Under the pieces are notes generated by a model that was given only the letters and a program-made list of their open reading frames with translations, was not told the origin of the DNA and did no database searches. Of a DNA stretch of 64,000 nucleotides, positions 61,252 through 64,000 are shown one piece after another. Both the position numbers and the translations under genes were made by a program. Position 1 is the stretch's first letter, and every line of letters starts with the position of its first letter. The stretch is from Gaiellasilicea sp963784895. GTDB lineage: Bacteria > Actinomycetota > Thermoleophilia > Gaiellales > Gaiellaceae. The stretch covers positions 165,161-229,160 of the forward strand of contig CAWATM010000011.1 in assembly GCA_963784895.1 (NCBI GenBank). Direction: 5' to 3'.

Positions 61252-62171
61252 AATACGTCGTCACCGGGGCCGCGGGCTTCATCGGCTCGCATCTGGCCGA
61301 GGCGCTGCTCGCGGCCGGGCACGAGGTCGTCGGGATCGACTCGTTCACCGACTACTACGAGCGCGCGCGGAAGGAGCGGAACGCGAGCGGCCTCGACGTG
61401 CTCGAGGCCGATCTCGCCGAGCTGCCGCTGGAGCCGATCCTCGCCGGCGTCGACGGTGTCTTCCATCTCGCCGGCCAACCCGGTGTGCGCGCGAGCTGGG
61501 GAGCCAGCTTCGAGCTCTATCTCCGACGCAACGTGCTCGTGACGCAGCGGTTGTTCGAGGCGGCCGCGGGCGCGGGCGTCCGCGTCGTCTTCGCCTCCTC
61601 GTCGTCCGTGTACGGCGATGCCGAGCGCTACCCCACTCCCGAGGACGTGGCCCCGCAGCCGATCTCGCCCTACGGGATCACGAAGCTCACCTGCGAGCAG
61701 CTCGCGCATGCGATCGGCCGCGGCCGCGGGCTCGATGCCGTGCTGCTCCGCTACTTCACGGTCTATGGGCCGAGGCAGCGGCCCGACATGGCGTTCACGG
61801 CGATGCTGGAGGCGCTCGCCCGCGGCGACAGCTTCCGGCTCTTCGGGGACGGCAGCGCCGCGCGGAGCTTCACCTTCGTCGCCGACGCCGTGGCCGCGAC
61901 GATCGCGGCGATGGAGCGCGGCCGCGGCGGCGAGGCCTACAACGTCGGCGGCGGCGATGAGGCGACGATGAACGAAGCGATCGCCCTCGCCGAGCGGATC
62001 TCGGGGCGCAGCCTCGAGGTCGAGCGGACGGCCACGGCGGCCGGTGACGTCCGGCGGACCAAGGCCGACGTCGCCAAGGCGGGCGCCGAGCTCGCCTGGT
62101 CGCCGCGGACCGGCCTGGAGGAGGGCATGCGGGCGCAGTGGGACTGGGCGGCGGTAGAGTCGCCCGCGTGA
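61248..62171 (+). CDS. NAD-dependent nucleotide-sugar epimerase (extended SDR)
   Basis: 307 residues. NAD site VTGAAGFIGSHLAEALLAAG, DSFTDYYERARKERN (typical of UDP-glucuronate/UDP-glucose 4-epimerases), FHLAGQPGVRASWG, active-site Ser/Tyr/Lys in FASSSSVYGDAE and ISPYGITKLTCEQL, and FGDGSAARSFTFVADAVAATI. UDP-sugar 4-epimerisation is the best guess. GTG 61248 overlaps the stop of the propeller gene (GTGA), and its own stop overlaps the Wzz-like GTG. Confidence 0.9.
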   Translation: MKYVVTGAAGFIGSHLAEALLAAGHEVVGIDSFTDYYERARKERNASGLDVLEADLAELPLEPILAGVDGVFHLAGQPGVRASWGASFELYLRRNVLVTQRLFEAAAGAGVRVVFASSSSVYGDAERYPTPEDVAPQPISPYGITKLTCEQLAHAIGRGRGLDAVLLRYFTVYGPRQRPDMAFTAMLEALARGDSFRLFGDGSAARSFTFVADAVAATIAAMERGRGGEAYNVGGGDEATMNEAIALAERISGRSLEVERTATAAGDVRRTKADVAKAGAELAWSPRTGLEEGMRAQWDWAAVESPA

Positions 62172-63068
62172 ATCGCCCGGACACCACCCTCGATCCCGAC
62201 GCCGAGCGCGAAGTCGACCTCCGCTCGGCCTGGGAGCGCATCGCCGCGCGCTGGTGGCTTCCCGTCGCGGGCGTCGTCCTCGGGTTCGTGCTCGGCTGGA
62301 TCCTCGCCCTCGGCGGCGGCCAGGTCTACCGGGCGGAAACGCTCGTCTACCTCGGCCAGCCGTTCACGCCGAACGGCGGCGGCGCGATCCCGAACAGCCT
62401 GGCGACGAACCCGCGCCTCGTCGCCGAGGTCGTCCGCTCCGAGTCGGCGCTCAAGGAAGCTGCACGTGCGAGCGGCCTCCGAGTGCGGCCAACTCCGCGG
62501 GAACATCTCGACCGCGCCGATCGTGGCCACCGGACAGGCGCGTGGAACGACGACGCTCTTCGAGATCGGCGTCCAGGGACCCGCGCCGCGCAAGGTCGAG
62601 CTCGCGGCCGAATCGCTCGCCGAGCGGGTGGCCGCGACGGCAGGCGACTACGTCGAGGGGAAGATCGAGACGCTCGAGGAGCAGATCTCCAACGACGAGG
62701 CCGAGCTCGAGGGGATCAACTCGCGCTTCAACCTCGCGACCCGCGAGCAGGCCGCGGCGCTCCGGAACCAGTCGATCCCGATCACCGAGCGGCTGCTGGT
62801 CGTGACCAGCCTCAACTCGACGCTGTCCGCGCTCGAGCAGCGGCGGAGCACGATCCAGGAGGACCTGCTCGCGGCCCGGCAGCTGATGACGCTGGCGACC
62901 GAGGTCGAGCAGGCGCAGATCGTCGAGCCCGCAACCGCGGTCAAGACGACGGCCCGGAGCGCGCGGAACTCCGCGCTCGTCGGTGCGCTGCTCGGGCTCC
63001 TGCTCGGCGCGATCGCAGCGCTCCTGGCCGACCCGTTCCTCGCGCGCCGCGCGGCCCGCACCGCCTAG
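62168..63068 (+). CDS. Wzz/chain-length-determinant-like membrane protein, frameshifted
   Basis: About 299 residues after repair. The topology is that of polysaccharide co-polymerases: an N-terminal helix (WWLPVAGVVLGFVLGWILALGG), an outside domain with a long coiled-coil region (about 160-260, IETLEEQISNDEAELEGI and RRSTIQEDLLAARQL), and a C-terminal helix (SALVGALLGLLLGAIAALLAD). It controls glycan chain length or export. One surplus C at 62486 splits it; removing it gives ASGLRVGQLRGNISTAPIV, and the total is then exactly 300 codons. No BY-kinase domain is attached. Confidence 0.8.
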
Positions 63069-63072
63069 CGCC

Positions 63073-64000
63073 GTGGTCGACGGCAAGCGTGTCGCGGTCG
63101 TCGTCCCCGCTCACGACGAGGAGCGGCTGATCGGGACGACGCTCGCCGGGATTCCGGAGTTCGTCGACCGGATCCTGGTCGTCGACGACGCCTCCACCGA
63201 CGGCACCGCCGAGGCGGTTCGCTCGTCCACAGACCCGCGCGTCGAGCTCGTCTCCCGCGAGCAGAACGGCGGCGTCGGCGCGGCGATCGTCACCGGCTAC
63301 CAGCGCGCGCTCGAGGATGGCCTCGACGTCGTCTGCGTGATGGCCGCCGACAACCAGATGGATCCGGACGACCTGCTCACGCTCGTCGAGCCGGTCGCGC
63401 GCGACGAGGTCGACTACGCGAAGGCGAACCGCCTCGTCACCGGCGAGGCGTGGAAGTTGATCCCGCGGACGCGCTACCTCGGCAACGCGATCCTCTCGCT
63501 GCTGACGAAGATCGCCTCCGGCTACTGGCACGTCGCCGACTCGCAGACCGGCTACACGGCGATCTCGCGCGCGATGCTCGCGCAGCTCGACCTCGACCGC
63601 GTCTACCGCCGCTACGGCTTCCCGAACGACATGCTCGTGCACCTGAACGTCTGGAACGCGCGCGTGCGCGACTTCCCCTCGCGTCCGATCTACGGCGTCG
63701 GCGAGCAGTCGGGGATCAAGCTGCGCCGCGTCGTGCCGCGGATCTCGTGGCTGCTCGTGAAGGGCTTCTTCTGGCGGCTGCGCGAGAAGTACGTGATCCG
63801 CGACTTCCACCCGCTCGTCTTCTTCTACGCGCTCGGGCTCGTGATGACGTTCGCCGGCCTGCTCCTCGGCGCGATCGAGGTGATCCTGCGGTTGAAGGGG
63901 AACGAGATCACGACGCCGACGATCGTCCTCGTCGCGCTGCTCTTGATCTCGGGCAGCCAGTTCACGCTCTTCGCGATGTGGTTCGACATGGAGTCGAACA
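63073..64000 (+). CDS. Glycosyltransferase family 2, DPM1-like (continues past window end)
   Basis: 309 residues visible, cut by the right edge. GT2 core VAVVVPAHDEERLIGTTLAGI, LVVDDASTDGTAEAV, the metal site VMAADNQMDPDDLLTLVE and ADSQTGYTAISRAML. Two hydrophobic C-terminal helices start at PLVFFYALGLVMTFAGLLLGAI and TIVLVALLLISGSQFTLFAMWF, as in membrane-anchored dolichyl/polyprenyl-phosphate sugar synthases. GTG 63073 is 4 bp after the Wzz-like stop, so it belongs to the same operon. Confidence 0.9.
   Translation, partial: MVDGKRVAVVVPAHDEERLIGTTLAGIPEFVDRILVVDDASTDGTAEAVRSSTDPRVELVSREQNGGVGAAIVTGYQRALEDGLDVVCVMAADNQMDPDDLLTLVEPVARDEVDYAKANRLVTGEAWKLIPRTRYLGNAILSLLTKIASGYWHVADSQTGYTAISRAMLAQLDLDRVYRRYGFPNDMLVHLNVWNARVRDFPSRPIYGVGEQSGIKLRRVVPRISWLLVKGFFWRLREKYVIRDFHPLVFFYALGLVMTFAGLLLGAIEVILRLKGNEITTPTIVLVALLLISGSQFTLFAMWFDMESN

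Overview
The window is GC-rich (roughly 70%), densely packed bacterial DNA with many GTG starts and 4-bp GTGA/ATGA stop-start overlaps. The gene content (zinc-ribbon/class III cyclase/AAA/TPR regulator, DUF402, DUF2157 with a GDYXXLXY partner, MmcQ, HTH_42) fits a high-GC actinobacterium. I would guess the Thermoleophilia, but there is no rRNA gene to prove it. No tRNA, rRNA, CRISPR array, transposase or phage gene was found.

Layout. 1-13.5 kb is housekeeping and accessory metabolism: a truncated aldehyde dehydrogenase, RidA, a TauE/SafE exporter followed by a broken phosphosulfolactate synthase tail, a 1108-residue cyclase/ATPase/TPR regulator, a winged-helix protein, prolyl iminopeptidase, a serine hydrolase, a methyltransferase coupled to a ClC channel, and small enzymes. 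13.8-17.8 kb is assimilatory sulfate reduction (cysH-cysD-cysN, divergent from a sulfate-binding lipoprotein). 17.9-20.9 kb holds a secreted FlgD-Ig protein, an O-antigen ligase-like protein and a PIG-L deacetylase. 20.9-25.5 kb holds a DUF2157/GDYXXLXY/HTH operon divergent from a two-domain multicopper oxidase plus ZIP metal permease; a DtxR/IdeR-like palindrome sits in the oxidase promoter.

25.4-64 kb is dominated by surface-glycan genes: flippases, glycosyltransferases of several types, an initiating sugar-phosphate transferase, nucleotide-sugar enzymes (SDRs, two DegT aminotransferases, WecB), a Wzz-like protein, a second ligase, and four ATP-grasp ligases, two of them flanking a polysaccharide deacetylase-like gene. 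Interspersed are two subtilisin-inhibitor-like lipoproteins, a TetR/MFS efflux pair, two DUF402 genes, hydantoinase HyuA/HyuB, DUF2254 and two PQQ-type beta-propellers. Together they look able to build an aminosugar-containing, possibly aminoacyl-decorated envelope polysaccharide.

Two window-wide patterns stand out. First, about 22 operon-leading genes have a TANNNT-like -10 hexamer only 5-10 nt before the start codon, the signature of leaderless transcription; it also helps choose starts. Second, between 37.9 and 62.5 kb eight places need removal of exactly one base to restore a conserved protein or a normal stop. All are +1 and most likely are assembly errors; they split or fuse several glycan genes and HyuA, and those entries give the repaired reading.
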